Origin: Cellvibrionaceae bacterium | GTDB lineage: Bacteria > Pseudomonadota > Gammaproteobacteria > Pseudomonadales > Cellvibrionaceae | DNA length: 64,000 nucleotides | Direction: 5' to 3' | Assembly: GCA_021151695.1 (NCBI GenBank) | Contig: JAGKWU010000018.1 | Coordinates: 20,214-84,213, forward strand | Shown here: positions 42,817-51,725 of the stretch, piece after piece | Position numbering within the stretch: position 1 is the stretch's first letter | Layout: every line of letters starts with the position of its first letter | Notes under the pieces: model-generated | Seen by the model: only the letters and a program-made list of their open reading frames with translations | The model's database searches: none | What the model was told of the DNA's origin: nothing | Position numbers and translations under genes: made by a program

Positions 42817-43541
42817 TTGATCGCGATAATTGAAGCAAAATTAAAACATTGAAACCACACATCCACGCTGGCAAAACCGGCGTCTTTCAAACGCTGGCGA
42901 TGGGTGGCGAGAGTTTCGGGAATCAGTACGTTTTCAATGGCGCTGCGCTTTTGCGCAATTTCAAGGTCACTATAACCGTTGGCGCGCTTGAAGTTGTGGT
43001 GCAACTCAATCATGAGTGCCTGGTGCTGCTCGTCATCAAACGCAAGTTTTTCTGACAGTATCAATACACCGCCGGGTTTGAGGCCGCGATAAATTCTCTG
43101 CAAAATCTCAGCGCGTTTTTCGATAGCGATAAACTGCAAGGTAAAATTCAGCACCACAACCGAAGCATTTTCGATGGGCTGTTCAAGCAGATCGGCGCAT
43201 TGGAGCGCGACATCTATCTCGGCGCTATCTGCAGCTATGACTTGTTCGCAGCGAGCGATCATCGCCGGTGAGTTATCTACCCCGATAATGCTGCAATTGG
43301 CGGCCTGTATGCGATGGCGCATTGCCAGGGTAGCGGCACCCAGTGAGCAGCCCAGGTCATAGCAGTAACTGTCGGCTTGGGCGTAGCGCTCCGCCAGGTT
43401 GCCAATCATATTGATGATGGTGGCGTAGCCAGGCACCGAGCGCTTGATCATATCGGGGAATACATTAACGACCGATTCGTCAAAGGCGAAGGCGGAGACC
43501 TGTGGAAGCGGGTTGGCGTAAAGGTTATCGTGATCTGACAT
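42813..43541 (-). CDS. cmoA: Carboxy-S-adenosyl-L-methionine synthase CmoA
   Basis: 242 residues from the ATG at 43541 (MSDHDNLYANPL); the frame is open 11 codons further. Motifs: FAFDESVVNVFPDMIKRSVP, CYDLGCSLGAATLAMRH, VDNSPAMIARC and the CmoA-specific LSEKLAF. It makes carboxy-SAM from SAM and prephenate, the substrate of CmoB. The prephenate link is of interest because pheA and tyrA are in the same window. Confidence 0.96.
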   Translation of the reverse strand: MSDHDNLYANPLPQVSAFAFDESVVNVFPDMIKRSVPGYATIINMIGNLAERYAQADSYCYDLGCSLGAATLAMRHRIQAANCSIIGVDNSPAMIARCEQVIAADSAEIDVALQCADLLEQPIENASVVVLNFTLQFIAIEKRAEILQRIYRGLKPGGVLILSEKLAFDDEQHQALMIELHHNFKRANGYSDLEIAQKRSAIENVLIPETLATHRQRLKDAGFASVDVWFQCFNFASIIAIK

Positions 43542-43668
43542 GAGTGCGGCTACTGGCTTGAAAACGGCGCCCATTGTACTCGGCAGCTCCGTCTGGACAA
43601 AGACCTGGCCTGGCGTTTTTTCCCGTTTGTCATCAGATTGTCATGAAATCGGCTGACTATAGCCGTCT

Positions 43669-45513
43669 ATGAGTAAAGCTGATCCCCTTCGTTATTTTTA
43701 CCCGCAAGAGACTTTTTGTTCGACCGACCCGTCGGCGTTATCCGAGGCATATATGCAGGCAGAGTTGCAGCGCTTGATTGAGTTTCGCCTGCTGGAGCCT
43801 GTTTTCCAACCCATTATCTCTCTCGAAGGACAGCGTATTCTCGGCTATGAAGCCCTGATCCGCGGCCCTCAAGATAGCCCACTGCATACCCCCGACCAGT
43901 TATTTGGCGTGGCTCGCAGCAGCAAGCTCCTTGCTGCGCTGGAGTTCGCCTGCCGCGCTGCCTCCTGCGAAAAGTTCGCCGAGTTGGGCTTGAGTGGAAA
44001 ATTGTTCCTTAACACCACCCCGTTGAGCTTTACCGACAGCCAATATCGCGATGGTGTAACTCGCGAAATATTGCAGCGAGTGGGCCTGAGCCCGGAACGC
44101 GTGGTATTTGAGTTAACCGAGAGCCAGCCGCTGGACCAGTTTGATTTGCTGCGGGCGGCATCCGAACACTTCCAGCGCCAGGGGTTTGCGGTGGCGTTGG
44201 ATGATCTCGGGGCTGGCTATGCCGGTCTGCGTGTCTGGAGCGAGCTATGCCCGGATTATGTGAAGATTGATCGCCACTTTATTTCCGGCGTCGATAAAGA
44301 TCCGGTGAAGCGCGAATTTGTGCGCGCTATGCTGGATATTGCCCATCGCATGGGTAATAAGGTGATCGCCGAAGGCATAGAGACCAGCGAAGAGTTCAAT
44401 ACGCTGGTCGCGATGGGTATCGAAAACTTGCAGGGTTATTTTTTGGCGAAGCCTGCCAAAAATCCTATTCGACAGTTCCCTGATCATATCCCGCAATTGC
44501 AGCAGCCACGACATTTTCGCCAGCAGGATTTTTTTCGCCGTACGGTGGGTGAAATCATGGTGAAAGTGGAAGTTGTCGCGCCCAAGGTCAGCGCTGAGAC
44601 AGTCGTAAAAATGTTTCGCGCTGATGTGCGCCTTACCTGTTTACCCGTCGTTGATGGCGATAAGCCCTTGGGTATGGTCAGTCGCGCTGAATTGCTCAAT
44701 GTTTTTTCCCAGCCTTTTGCCCACGATCTTTACGCTAAAAAATCCATTGTAGAATTTATCAGCTCTTCTTCACTAACGGTGGATGTAGATACGGATTTGA
44801 AAACTGTCGGTCAGCTGGTCACCGAAGATCCCAATCAAAACCTGAGTGTGGATTTTATTGTGAGCAAGCAGGGCGCTTATGCCGGTGTAGGCAAGATTCG
44901 TCACCTGCTGCGCTGCATCACCGAAGAAAAATTGCGCGCGGCAAAACACAGTAATCCGCTCACCCAATTGCCAGGCAATGTACCGCTCTATGAGTGGATT
45001 GATCACTTGTTGCATGCACAGGAAAGTTTTGTAGTGGCTTACGTGGATATCAATCACTTCAAGCCATTTAACGATGCCTTTGGTTACAGCTACGGCGATG
45101 AGATTATTTTGGAGTTGGGTAATATCCTCACGCGCACCCTGGATCGCAGCCGGGATTTTATTGGCCATGTGGGCGGCGACGATTTTATCGTTGTGTTTCG
45201 CAGCTCCGATTGGCGCTCGCGTTGCGAGCAAATTTTTAGCGAATTCAGCGCGGCTTACCGTCAATTGTTGCCGCGCACGGAAACCGAGTTCTGGAGCCAT
45301 GATCGCGATGGCAAACGCCAGCGCTATGGCGAATTGACGCTCGCGATTGGCTGCGTATTTCCCGACAGTCGTTCTTGTACAACCCATCACCAAGTATCGT
45401 TGTTATTAGCGGATGCCAAACGCAGCGCTAAACAGCTTGGCGGCAATGCGATCTTTGAGTCCCGTCGCCGTCAGGCGCCTGTGCCTGTCGCAGAACTCAC
45501 CCCTTTAAACTAG
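43669..45513 (+). CDS. EAL-CBS-GGDEF cyclic di-GMP protein
   Basis: 614 residues, no membrane segment. EAL domain at about 35-265 with YEALIRG, FELTESQPL, ALDDLGAGYAGL, DYVKIDRHFI and VIAEGIET, so most metal and base residues are present. A CBS pair follows (about 300-420; VRLTCLPVVDGDKPLGMVSR), which may bind adenine nucleotides. The C-terminal GGDEF (about 425-600) has GHVGGDDFIVVF with RSRD as inhibitory site. It could both make and break cyclic di-GMP. The ATG at 43669 lacks a ribosome-binding site, whereas the in-frame ATG at 43753 has GAGG five bases upstream and may be the true start. Confidence 0.88.
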   Translation: MSKADPLRYFYPQETFCSTDPSALSEAYMQAELQRLIEFRLLEPVFQPIISLEGQRILGYEALIRGPQDSPLHTPDQLFGVARSSKLLAALEFACRAASCEKFAELGLSGKLFLNTTPLSFTDSQYRDGVTREILQRVGLSPERVVFELTESQPLDQFDLLRAASEHFQRQGFAVALDDLGAGYAGLRVWSELCPDYVKIDRHFISGVDKDPVKREFVRAMLDIAHRMGNKVIAEGIETSEEFNTLVAMGIENLQGYFLAKPAKNPIRQFPDHIPQLQQPRHFRQQDFFRRTVGEIMVKVEVVAPKVSAETVVKMFRADVRLTCLPVVDGDKPLGMVSRAELLNVFSQPFAHDLYAKKSIVEFISSSSLTVDVDTDLKTVGQLVTEDPNQNLSVDFIVSKQGAYAGVGKIRHLLRCITEEKLRAAKHSNPLTQLPGNVPLYEWIDHLLHAQESFVVAYVDINHFKPFNDAFGYSYGDEIILELGNILTRTLDRSRDFIGHVGGDDFIVVFRSSDWRSRCEQIFSEFSAAYRQLLPRTETEFWSHDRDGKRQRYGELTLAIGCVFPDSRSCTTHHQVSLLLADAKRSAKQLGGNAIFESRRRQAPVPVAELTPLN

Positions 45514-45603
45514 CCGGCTCCGGGCCTGCGTTTGCAGAGGGCAGGTTGGCTGCTACACTGGCTTAAGGTGTTCTCCTACCTTCAAAGGAAGCCTTCAACA
45601 GCC

Positions 45604-47226
45604 ATGATCGACAAGAATTACAGCAAATTGCAGGCGCTGGTCGTAGATGACTTTGAGAGCTTTCGCATTGCCGTTGGCCGGATGCTGATGGATTTTGGTA
45701 TTGGCAATGTCGATGCGGCGGCAAGTAGTGCTGAGGCTTTGCGTTTTTGTCAGGCGAAAGCCTACGATATTATCTTGTGCGACCAGAATCTCGGCAAAGG
45801 CAAAACTGGCCAGCAAATATTGGAAGTGCTGCGTCATACGCCCAATCCCAACAGCGATTGTCTGTTCGTTCTGGTATCCGCGGAATCCAATAAGAGCATC
45901 ATCATGGCGGCTTACGACTATGAGCCTGATGCTTATCTCACCAAACCAATTACTGCCCAGGCGTTGAACCAACGCCTTGAGCGCTTGTTTGCCCAACGCA
46001 TTGCGCTTGCGCCTGTATACGCCGCACTGAAAGAAGAACGCCGTGAAGATGCTGTAGCGCTATGTCGCGAGCACATTGCCGGCAATGGGCGTTACAGTGG
46101 TAGTTGCCAAAAATTTTTGGGGCAGTTGCTGCTTGAGCTGAGTCGCCTGGACGAGGCGGAAAAACTCTATCGCGATATTCTTGAATTGCGTCAACTGGAT
46201 TGGGCCATGCTGGGTATGGCACAAGTGAAACGCCAACAGGGCGATAGCTTGAGTGCACAGCAATGGTTGGAGGAAATCATCCAGTTAAATCCCCTGTGCT
46301 TGAAGGCCTACGATGTGCTCAGCGAAATTCTCGCCGAGCGTGGCGATCACCAAAGCCAGCAAAAATTGCTGCAGCAGGTCGTGGATATTTCGCCGCTGGC
46401 CATTTTGCGCCAGCAATCGCTGGGTGCTGTTGCATTAAAAAATAATGATCTGGCAGCGTCGGCCAATGCTTATCGCAGGGCGGTAAAACTCGGCGAAAAC
46501 TCCTGTCACGACGCGCAAGAAGCGCACAGCAATTTTGCACGCGCTAGTATCCAACTGGCCAAGCTTGATAAGCAGGCTGCTAAACCTTTGCTGCGTGATG
46601 TGCTTAAAGCCCTTGATGAGATGCCAGATAAATTTGGTAAATCCAGCGAGAACCGCATTGAATCTTATTTGTTAGAAGCACAATTACAGCAGGTCACCGG
46701 CGAGGAGCGCCGCGGTCGTGAGGCTCTGGCCGCTGCGCAAAAATTGATGGTTGGTGAAGAGCCTTCATTGGAAATACAAATCGAATTGGCCAAAACTTTT
46801 CGTGAGCTGGGTAAGACGGCGGCCTGTGAAAAGCTTACAGCACAGCTATTAGCTGACTACGCCGGGCAAGAGGCAGAGATGCAGCAAATCGATTGTTTAC
46901 TTGAGGAACCTCGCAGCGCCAAAAACAAAGCGCTGGTGGCAAAAATTAACAAAGAAGGTATTGCGAGCTACGAAGCCAAAGAATACCTGCATGCGGTGGA
47001 AGCTTTTAATAGTGCATTGCAAGATTTGCCGCAACACATTGGCCTGCGACTGAACATGGTACAGGCACTGGTTGGACAGTCCATGCTGGAAAAAGACAAG
47101 CCCCAGTGGGTTACCCAGGCACAACAGGGGCTCGACTATATCAAGACCATCATTACTCCCAGTCACCCGCAATATCGCCGCTATCGCCAATTGGACGATT
47201 TATTGCGCGCTGGCCCCCGTCAGTAA
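45604..47226 (+). CDS. Response regulator: receiver domain fused to TPR repeats
   Basis: 540 residues from ATG 45604 (the frame is open to 45532). The receiver (about 8-130) has LVVDDFESFRIAVGRML, phospho-Asp in IILCDQNLG, and Lys in DAYLTKPITAQAL. The remaining 400 residues are TPR-like helical repeats (for example LDEAEKLYRDILELRQLDWA, ASYEAKEYLHAVEAFNSALQ), a protein-interaction platform instead of a DNA-binding output. A histidine-kinase-like protein is encoded 35 bases downstream and is the likely partner. Confidence 0.87.
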   Translation: MIDKNYSKLQALVVDDFESFRIAVGRMLMDFGIGNVDAAASSAEALRFCQAKAYDIILCDQNLGKGKTGQQILEVLRHTPNPNSDCLFVLVSAESNKSIIMAAYDYEPDAYLTKPITAQALNQRLERLFAQRIALAPVYAALKEERREDAVALCREHIAGNGRYSGSCQKFLGQLLLELSRLDEAEKLYRDILELRQLDWAMLGMAQVKRQQGDSLSAQQWLEEIIQLNPLCLKAYDVLSEILAERGDHQSQQKLLQQVVDISPLAILRQQSLGAVALKNNDLAASANAYRRAVKLGENSCHDAQEAHSNFARASIQLAKLDKQAAKPLLRDVLKALDEMPDKFGKSSENRIESYLLEAQLQQVTGEERRGREALAAAQKLMVGEEPSLEIQIELAKTFRELGKTAACEKLTAQLLADYAGQEAEMQQIDCLLEEPRSAKNKALVAKINKEGIASYEAKEYLHAVEAFNSALQDLPQHIGLRLNMVQALVGQSMLEKDKPQWVTQAQQGLDYIKTIITPSHPQYRRYRQLDDLLRAGPRQ

Positions 47227-47261
47227 ATAGGGTTGTTGAATTTTTTGAGTGAACCAAGTGT

Positions 47262-48011
47262 ATGACCAGTAAAAAAAACGTAACTAACAATCCCTCTGGC
47301 GGCAATCCTGACGTGCGGACAACAACGCCGGGTGCGCGCGAAGTCCCGAACATTGATTTTTCGTTTGTGCTGGCTTCGGGTGTGCACGATATGAAAAATT
47401 CTCTGGGAATGTTACTGAATACGCTGGCGGAAGTGATGGAAAAATATCCGCCGCAGGACGCAGCACAGTCGCGCGCCTATGCCGTGCTGGAGTATGAGAC
47501 AGCGCGCATTAACAGCGAGCTGATTCAATTGCTCTCGCTTTATCGTCTCGATCACGATCAGATTCGTGTTCATCTGGATGAGCATTTGGTGGTGGATTTA
47601 TTGCGCGAACAAATAGCGCGCAATCACGGCTTGCTGCAAAGCCGCCACATCCAGTTGGAGCTGGAGTGCGAGGAAGAATTGCAGGCCTATTTTGATTACG
47701 ATCTTATCGGCGGGCTTGTCAATAACCTGCTGGTCAATTGTGCGCGCTATTGTCGTCAACGCTTGCGCGTGTCTGCCAGCCAGACATCGCAGGGGTTATG
47801 CGTTCGTATTGAGGATGATGGCCCAGGCTATCCGCAACATATGCTGGAAGCGCCGGAAGACCTGAGCTTTGCGCAGGGGCGCCCCCATTTGGGTTTGCTC
47901 TTTGCCAATAAAATTGCGCTACTGCATCGCAACAAAGATCGCCAGGGCTATATCCAGTTAGCCAATGGCAGCTCCCTTGGCGGAGGCAGCTTTGAGCTCT
48001 ATCTACCCTGA
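47262..48011 (+). CDS. Small soluble histidine-kinase-like ATPase
   Basis: 249 residues without membrane segments. Residues 35-110 hold a DHp-like helix with LASGVHDMKNSLGMLLNTLA; HDMKN resembles the HDLKN H-box. The HATPase_c part has LVNNLLVNCARYC (N box), IEDDGPGYP (G1) and GRPHLGLLFANKIALLH (G2). The first 30 residues are polar and disordered. No sensor domain is present, so it may receive its signal through the TPR-receiver protein encoded just upstream. Confidence 0.82.
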   Translation: MTSKKNVTNNPSGGNPDVRTTTPGAREVPNIDFSFVLASGVHDMKNSLGMLLNTLAEVMEKYPPQDAAQSRAYAVLEYETARINSELIQLLSLYRLDHDQIRVHLDEHLVVDLLREQIARNHGLLQSRHIQLELECEEELQAYFDYDLIGGLVNNLLVNCARYCRQRLRVSASQTSQGLCVRIEDDGPGYPQHMLEAPEDLSFAQGRPHLGLLFANKIALLHRNKDRQGYIQLANGSSLGGGSFELYLP

Positions 48012-48150
48012 TCGCTGACATTTCCCGGGACGACCTATCAAAACATCAAATTGGTGTGCCATCAGGGAATTTAGCCTGTTTCAAAGCTTGAAAAATAGGT
48101 GTCGCCTATAGCATTATCCCTGCTTTATGTTGCCTGGGATTGCATAAACC

Positions 48151-49011
48151 ATGTTAAAAATCCGCTACAAAAATAATAAATACAATTCGGTCTGGCTGGT
48201 TGAGCCGATGATCAGCGTAGGTCGTTCGGCGACTAATGATCTGGTGGTTGACGACCCTTATGTGGCCGATAAGCATTTTGAAGTCCACGTCTCCCACGAG
48301 ACACTCACCCTTAAAAACCTGCAATCGCTTAAGCCTATCCGCGTAAATACGGTGGATGTGATAGGTGCTTGCACCCTCAAAGTGGATGACGAAATTACCT
48401 TGGGTACTGTGGAGTTGGTAGTCATAGATCCCAAGCGCGAATCCAAAGCGGCTGCCGCGGAAAACAATAATGCGACCCAGATGCGTCCCAATGCCAGCAG
48501 CGGTTGGGCGCTCAAAGCCAACCATACTGCGCTCGCCAACCGGGTATTCCCGCTGAAAGATGTGACTGTGATAGGGCGCTCGACTGACTGTGATATCAGC
48601 TTGGCTGCCGCTCACTTATCCCGTCGTCACGCACAATTAACTATCGTGGATGGCGCGCTCTATGTAAAAGATCTGGGCTCCGCCAATGGTACTTTCCTCA
48701 ATGGCAAGCAAGTGATGGAAGCTCGCGTAAAACGCGGCGATGAACTGCGCTTTGATGCGTTGAGTTTTGGGGTGATGGGCCCCGCTGATGAAATGGCCAA
48801 AACCACTGTGCGCGCTGTACCCAATGCAGAGCCAGCGCCAGCAAAGCCTGCTCCCAAGCCCAGCGTACAGGCCACCAAATTTTCTACCCAGCACAGCTTT
48901 AGCCAGAACAAGAAAGAACCTGAGCCAAAATCTGGCAATGGTATTCGCGGTTTGATCGTGTTGGGAATTTTGGCCGCCGTGGTGATAGCGGCGCTGATTT
49001 TCCGCAAATAA
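48151..49011 (+). CDS. Double FHA-domain protein with C-terminal membrane anchor
   Basis: 286 residues. FHA1 is about 1-90 (ISVGRSATNDLVVDDPYVAD, degenerate after the Ser); FHA2 is about 118-200 and complete (VIGRSTDCDISLAAAHLSRR, HAQL, KDLGSANGTFLNGK). A Pro/Ala/Lys linker (about 215-260) and a single transmembrane helix (IRGLIVLGILAAVVIAALIF) with two basic residues close the protein, so it is tail-anchored with the FHA domains in the cytoplasm. FHA2 should bind phosphothreonine peptides, but no Ser/Thr kinase gene is in the window. Confidence 0.88.
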   Translation: MLKIRYKNNKYNSVWLVEPMISVGRSATNDLVVDDPYVADKHFEVHVSHETLTLKNLQSLKPIRVNTVDVIGACTLKVDDEITLGTVELVVIDPKRESKAAAAENNNATQMRPNASSGWALKANHTALANRVFPLKDVTVIGRSTDCDISLAAAHLSRRHAQLTIVDGALYVKDLGSANGTFLNGKQVMEARVKRGDELRFDALSFGVMGPADEMAKTTVRAVPNAEPAPAKPAPKPSVQATKFSTQHSFSQNKKEPEPKSGNGIRGLIVLGILAAVVIAALIFRK

Positions 49012-49034
49012 TTTATCGATGGTGAGATTGCCTG

Positions 49035-49289
49035 GTGGCTACTGTTTTTCTCTATTCAACTCTGGGTTGCCATCTCTGCGAGAAGGCAAAAACCCTGTTG
49101 TGGCCGGTGTTGGCCTACCACGGCTTTAAGTTACTGGAGAAAGATATTGCGGATGATGATGCGCTGATTGAAGCCTACGGTATTCGGATTCCGGTACTGG
49201 TGGCGGAAGACCTCTCGTGCGAACTCAACTGGCCTTTTGATGAGCAACAGGCCAGCGATTTCCTGGTGGGGTTAAAGGCGCAGCTTTAG
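49035..49289 (+). CDS. Glutaredoxin-like thiol protein
   Basis: 84 residues from a GTG. TVFLYSTLGCHLCEKAKTLL has the CxxC active site (Cys-His-Leu-Cys), and the cis-Pro is in YGIRIPVLVAED. The size and the LYSTLGCHLCE start fit the glutaredoxin-2-like family of small redoxins. It lies 23 bases after the FHA gene and ends seven bases before the convergent EAL-HDOD gene. Confidence 0.88.
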   Translation: MATVFLYSTLGCHLCEKAKTLLWPVLAYHGFKLLEKDIADDDALIEAYGIRIPVLVAEDLSCELNWPFDEQQASDFLVGLKAQL

Positions 49290-49296
49290 GCGATAC

Positions 49297-50535
49297 TCAA
49301 TGCCTGGTATTCTCGGTAATACCCAGGTCATTCATTGTCTGCTCAACCCAGCTCAAGGTGTCGAGGTAGATTTGGGCTACCTCTTCGGCGTTTAGGCCTT
49401 GGGCCTCCAGGTAATCCCAATCGATTTTTTCCCAATCCCCTTTCTCATAGAAAGTGGTGATTTCCAGCACCTTACCCTCAGTACCTGATTGATGCAGTAT
49501 GGCGTCGTTGATATGAGCACTGAGCGAAATAGTCCCCAATAGTGTGCTCAAAGGCACATCCATAAAAGCGTCCAGTGTCGAGAGCAGTCCGACGGTGAAA
49601 AAGCCATCGGCTTTGCGATTGCTAAGTTTATTGGCGATGGTCTCGCACATGCGGGCGCGCACCAGCGCCGACACGCTCAATTCGTGAGGTTTGCCGCCCA
49701 GGTTGGACATCACCAATATGTTCACCCAATTCCTGATCTTGTTTAGCCCTAGCAGCATGATGGCCTGTTTGAGCGAATCAACTTTGCGTGTTAGTCCGAA
49801 GGCGGCGGAATTGATCAGGCGCAGCAGCTTGAAACTGAGCACGGTGTCGCGTGCAATCATTTTTTCCACGGTTTCTATAGGCACATCCGGATCTTGCAAG
49901 GCGGCTAACAGCTGCAGGGCGGATTGCTTGCTGTCAGACATTTTGCGACCGCTGATAATCTGCGGTTTGGCCAGAAAATAGCCCTGAAACAAATCGAAGC
50001 CGGCCGCTTTGCAAAACTCCAGCATCTCGTAGGTTTCCACTTTTTCAGCCAACAGTTTGATATCAAATTGCTTGAGGAATTTGATATGGGCGAACAACTG
50101 GGGCTGGGTCAGTTGGAGCACATCCAGCTTGACGATATCGGCATAGGGCAGGAGGGTTTGGCTATCGGGTGTGAGTACAAAATCGTCCAGTGCGATAGTG
50201 TAATTGTGCTCACGTAGCACTTTAAGGGCATGCAACATGGCGGAATCTACACGCTGGCCTTCCAATACCTCTACGACCAATTGCTTGCGATCAAAGGGTG
50301 GGGGCTCTTGTAGCAGGTTGCGGGTAAAGTTGATAAATGCCAGATGATGGCCCACGACCGTATTGATCGAAAGCTCGGTAAAGGCGTTGAGCAATACCTG
50401 GGAACTGGCGGCGTCGCCGTTGGAAAAGCTGGCCTGATTGACATTGCTGGAACGGCACAAGAGTTCGTAGGCCACCACCTTCATCTTGGTATTAAAGATG
50501 GGTTGGCGCGCGAGTAGCGGCAAAGCGTCAGACAT
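49297..50535 (-). CDS. EAL-HDOD signalling protein (YuxH type)
   Basis: 412 residues. The EAL part (about 1-200) is altered: VAYELLCRSS replaces EAL, but IALDDFVL, DIVKLDV, LLAEKVE and QGYFLAKP remain; the loop after DDF lacks the GTGYSS sequence needed for catalysis, so it is more likely a cyclic di-GMP binder than a phosphodiesterase. The HDOD domain (about 205-400) has ARDTVLSFKLLRLINSAAFG and DSLKQAIMLLGLNKIRNWV. EAL-HDOD proteins of this kind regulate motility or virulence in other gammaproteobacteria. The divergent neighbour is a CheV gene. Confidence 0.9.
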   Translation of the reverse strand: MSDALPLLARQPIFNTKMKVVAYELLCRSSNVNQASFSNGDAASSQVLLNAFTELSINTVVGHHLAFINFTRNLLQEPPPFDRKQLVVEVLEGQRVDSAMLHALKVLREHNYTIALDDFVLTPDSQTLLPYADIVKLDVLQLTQPQLFAHIKFLKQFDIKLLAEKVETYEMLEFCKAAGFDLFQGYFLAKPQIISGRKMSDSKQSALQLLAALQDPDVPIETVEKMIARDTVLSFKLLRLINSAAFGLTRKVDSLKQAIMLLGLNKIRNWVNILVMSNLGGKPHELSVSALVRARMCETIANKLSNRKADGFFTVGLLSTLDAFMDVPLSTLLGTISLSAHINDAILHQSGTEGKVLEITTFYEKGDWEKIDWDYLEAQGLNAEEVAQIYLDTLSWVEQTMNDLGITENTRH

Positions 50536-50684
50536 AGCGGCAGTCCAAAAGATATTACAATTAGTGTAGCCCCAGATGGCAGCTATACAAATTTTGACGC
50601 CAAATTTTTACCCGTATCGCCCGTTATTTTGCCTATACTTGAGCGAGAAGCCGCCTTGGGCGCACCAATCAACAAGTGAGTTGT

Positions 50685-51626
50685 ATGTCAAAGCTATTGG
50701 ATTCCATCGATCAGCGCACCCGGCTGGTGGGCGAAAACCGGCTGGAACTGCTGATGTTCCGCTTGCGAGGCCGCCAGCTATTCGCCATCAACGTATTCAA
50801 GGTACAAGAGGTGGTGAAGCTGCCGCCACTACGCCCCGTTCCCCACAGTCATCCCCACGTACGCGGCGTCGCCTGGTTGCGTGGTCAGACGGTGCCGGTA
50901 ATTGATTTGAGCGCTGCCATCGGAGGAAATCCTCTGACAGATACCGCCAATGCCAACCTTATAGTGGCCGAGTACAATCGCTCGGTGCAGGCGTTTTTGA
51001 TCGGTGCGGTAGATCGCATTATCAACCTCAACTGGGATGTCATATTGCCGCCGCCCAAAGGTACCGGGCGCGCTCACTTCCTCACGGCCATCACCAAGGT
51101 TGATGACCAACTGGTGGAGATACTTGATGTTGAACGGGTGTTGGCGGACATAATCCCCTATAACACCCGCGTATCTGCCGAGGTATTGGACGCTGATCTT
51201 GCCAGTGAAGCGCGCAAGCGCAAGTTGAAGATATTGCTTGCCGATGACTCGTCTACAGCCGTCAAACAAGTACAGGAAACGCTCGGCAATATTGGGGTGG
51301 AGGTTCTCTTTGTGCAGGATGGTTTGCAAGCGCTCAGGCAACTGCAGCATTGGGCAAAAGAGGGACGCAAGGTGAGTGACGAAATACTCATGCTGGTTAC
51401 TGATGCTGAAATGCCCGAGATGGATGGCTATAGGCTCACGGCTGAGGTGCGCAAAGATCCTGCGCTGAAAGATTTGTACGTAGTACTTCACACCTCTCTG
51501 AGCGGTAGCTTTAACAAAGCCATGGTGGAGAAGGTGGGCTGCGATGATTTCCTTTCCAAATTCCAGCCAGATGAATTGGCAAAAGTGGTTCAAAAGCGGC
51601 TGCGGCAGGTGTTGTCGGCAACATAG
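50685..51626 (+). CDS. cheV: CheV chemotaxis coupling protein (CheW-receiver), copy 1
   Basis: 313 residues from ATG 50685 (a GTG at 50676 is possible). The CheW domain (about 15-160) starts DSIDQRTRLVGENRLELLMF and has VRGVAWLRGQTVPVIDLSAA; the receiver (about 180-305) has ILLADDSSTAVKQVQE, the Asp of LVTDAEMPEMDGY, LHTSLSG and the Lys of DDFLSKFQPDEL. CheV couples receptors to CheA and is tuned by phosphorylation. It is a paralogue of the gene at 61756 but lies outside the flagellar cluster and has no sigma-28 promoter that I can see. Confidence 0.93.
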   Translation: MSKLLDSIDQRTRLVGENRLELLMFRLRGRQLFAINVFKVQEVVKLPPLRPVPHSHPHVRGVAWLRGQTVPVIDLSAAIGGNPLTDTANANLIVAEYNRSVQAFLIGAVDRIINLNWDVILPPPKGTGRAHFLTAITKVDDQLVEILDVERVLADIIPYNTRVSAEVLDADLASEARKRKLKILLADDSSTAVKQVQETLGNIGVEVLFVQDGLQALRQLQHWAKEGRKVSDEILMLVTDAEMPEMDGYRLTAEVRKDPALKDLYVVLHTSLSGSFNKAMVEKVGCDDFLSKFQPDELAKVVQKRLRQVLSAT

Positions 51627-51668
51627 AAGCAATCAATAAAGGGCTGATCGCCAAAAAAACCGATTATC

Positions 51669-51707
51669 AAAAAAACAAAAGCCCCGATTGGGGCTTTTGT
51701 TTTTTTA
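51669..51707. terminator. Bidirectional terminator between cheV copy 1 and slt
   Basis: AAAAGCCCC (51677-51685) pairs with GGGGCTTTT (51690-51698) around GATT, with long A and T tracts on either side, serving both convergent genes. Confidence 0.92.
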
Positions 51708-51725
51708 GCGGGATTGTCTGCAATA

